In this document: piece after piece, positions 23,950-24,457 of the stretch
How the letters are laid out: the number at the start of each line of letters is the position of its first letter
How positions within the stretch are numbered: position 1 is the first letter of the stretch
DNA from: DASPTR01 sp041481365
Lineage (GTDB): Archaea; Thermoproteota; Bathyarchaeia; Bathyarchaeales; Bathycorpusculaceae
Length of the DNA stretch: 24,457 bases
Assembly: GCA_041481365.1 (NCBI GenBank)
Contig: JBGPBS010000017.1
Coordinates: 1 to 24,457 of the forward strand
Direction: 5' to 3'
Program-made: the position numbers and the translations under genes
The notes under the pieces: generated by a model
The model's database searches: none
Told to the model about the DNA's origin: nothing
What the model saw: only the letters and a program-made list of their open reading frames with translations

Positions 23950-24213
23950 TCAAATGGAGACTTTTCGTCTTTGACCAGCGCGGGCAATGATGGAGCTTAC
24001 CGTGCTCTTGACACCTTTGATCTTCATTACGCGGTTCTTGAGAATGTCCCCCAGTTCCTCGATGTTGGACGCTGAAAACAAGGTGACAATGTCAAACTCG
24101 CCTGTTACCTCGTAAAGCTCCTCGATATTGTCAAGTTTAGACAGTGCCACTACTACGTTATCCATTTCTGGTGACTCAACGAAGATGTCGACGAACGCGA
24201 GCAGGCGGGACAC
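23950..24213 (-). CDS. Stand-alone Lrp/AsnC ligand-binding (RAM) domain protein
   Basis: The 87-residue protein is a single alpha/beta RAM domain. It begins LLAFVDIFVESPEMDNVVVA, then has ELYEVTGEFDIVTLFSASN, the conserved VTGE.D loop, and closes with IKGVKSTVSSIIARA. Proteins of this type lack the DNA-binding HTH of Lrp/AsnC and bind amino acids or act as partners of full-length regulators. The likely start is GTG 24213, since an in-frame stop lies three codons upstream. The Shine-Dalgarno is poor (GTGGGAAAG, long spacing). A TTAAAGG near 24247-24253 is a weak promoter candidate. Confidence 0.85.
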   Translation of the reverse strand: MSRLLAFVDIFVESPEMDNVVVALSKLDNIEELYEVTGEFDIVTLFSASNIEELGDILKNRVMKIKGVKSTVSSIIARAGQRRKVSI

Positions 24214-24367
24214 GTATAATCATCTTTCCCACAGGCACACGTGCCGCGTCCCTTTAACCTTTCGGTAAGCTGGATCGGTGGTACGCTGATTATCAGTGGA
24301 GATGGATAGTGTTTGTTGGAAAAAGACGTTGTCAAAGAGATCTATAGCTTGGATGGAGGTTGCTCGT
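24214..24367. other. Short intergenic region upstream of the AsnC-domain gene
   Basis: About 150 bp. It holds a CACGTGTG/CACACGTG palindrome-like stretch (GGCACACGTGCC at 24234-24245, a perfect 12-bp palindrome) between the weak promoter and the start of the AsnC-domain gene, a possible operator. I see no gene. Confidence 0.4.
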
Positions 24368-24457
24368 TCATGGGGAGCTGTTGTAGATAGAAGGATATGC
24401 CCTTATCAGCGCCAGATTGATTCGCAGCACGTTCACGTAGGGGCTGCCGAAGATCCA
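24368..24457 (-). CDS. Possible C-terminal fragment of a protein entering from the right edge
   Basis: A minus frame is open from the window edge to TGA at 24368-24370 and ends with about 29 residues, including VNVLRINLALIRAYPSIY. It has normal amino-acid composition with one hydrophobic helix, but the stretch is too short to name a family or to exclude chance. Confidence 0.25.
   Translation of the reverse strand, partial: WIFGSPYVNVLRINLALIRAYPSIYNSSP

Noticed and set aside
1..24457. CRISPR array, rRNA genes or insertion sequence
   Set aside because: No regularly spaced direct repeats, no rRNA-like sequence, and no transposase or terminal inverted repeats were seen.

Overview
The window is archaeal. 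It carries archaeal ribosomal protein S8e, a tRNA-Asn behind an archaeal TATA box, TATA-box promoters throughout, an anaerobic pyruvate:ferredoxin oxidoreductase, HerA and NurA, and several families seen mainly in archaea (DUF2096-like, COG2522-like regulator, stand-alone AsnC domain). SMC-ScpAB together with this metabolism would fit a strictly anaerobic member of the Thermoproteota such as Bathyarchaeia. The lineage is an inference; no 16S rRNA gene is present.

Layout. (1) 1-5456, chromosome organisation: the tail of a probable SRP19 gene (+) meets rps8e (-). Upstream of rps8e lies smc-scpA-scpB (-), with each gene overlapping the next. rps8e has its own TATA box at the scpB stop. (2) 5700-7830, an AT-richer accessory stretch: a small hypothetical protein, a one-TM surface protein with a 21-residue tandem repeat, an HNH endonuclease, a DUF1508 protein, and an out-of-frame fragment of an ImmA/IrrE-like zinc peptidase. 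(3) 7824-11616, an oxygen/redox locus: a DUF2096-like protein, a COG2522-like HTH regulator with a Cys-rich tail, then divergently a flavodiiron protein and a DUF438-hemerythrin-PAS protein. The divergent promoter is compact and carries a perfect inverted repeat. (4) 11617-14161, gene-poor: tRNA-Asn(GTT), a small ORF, gene-fragment-like ORFs and two overlapping three-TM proteins. (5) 14162-18874: a radical SAM protein diverging from porG-porD-porA-porB. (6) 18884-24457: a GNAT acetyltransferase, convergent with a nurA-herA operon encoding an unusually long NurA with an internal winged helix. Upstream of nurA is a 478-bp intergenic region with three copies of AGATTAGG and a 35-residue stub resembling the start of a DedA/VTT membrane protein. 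Last come a stand-alone AsnC/RAM domain and a possible gene tail at the edge.

How the genes work together. SMC-ScpAB is the condensin. PorGDAB links pyruvate to acetyl-CoA and reduced ferredoxin and is oxygen-sensitive, and the flavodiiron and hemerythrin proteins would protect such chemistry. NurA-HerA is a DNA-end-resection or defence-type nuclease-translocase pair. Eight protein starts appear to be TTG or GTG, most of them with a good Shine-Dalgarno, so ATG-only start calls would be wrong in this genome. The best candidates for something new are the long NurA-HerA pair with its repeated upstream motif, the Cys-rich regulator with the flavodiiron/hemerythrin genes, and the HNH-DUF1508-HEIGH remnant.
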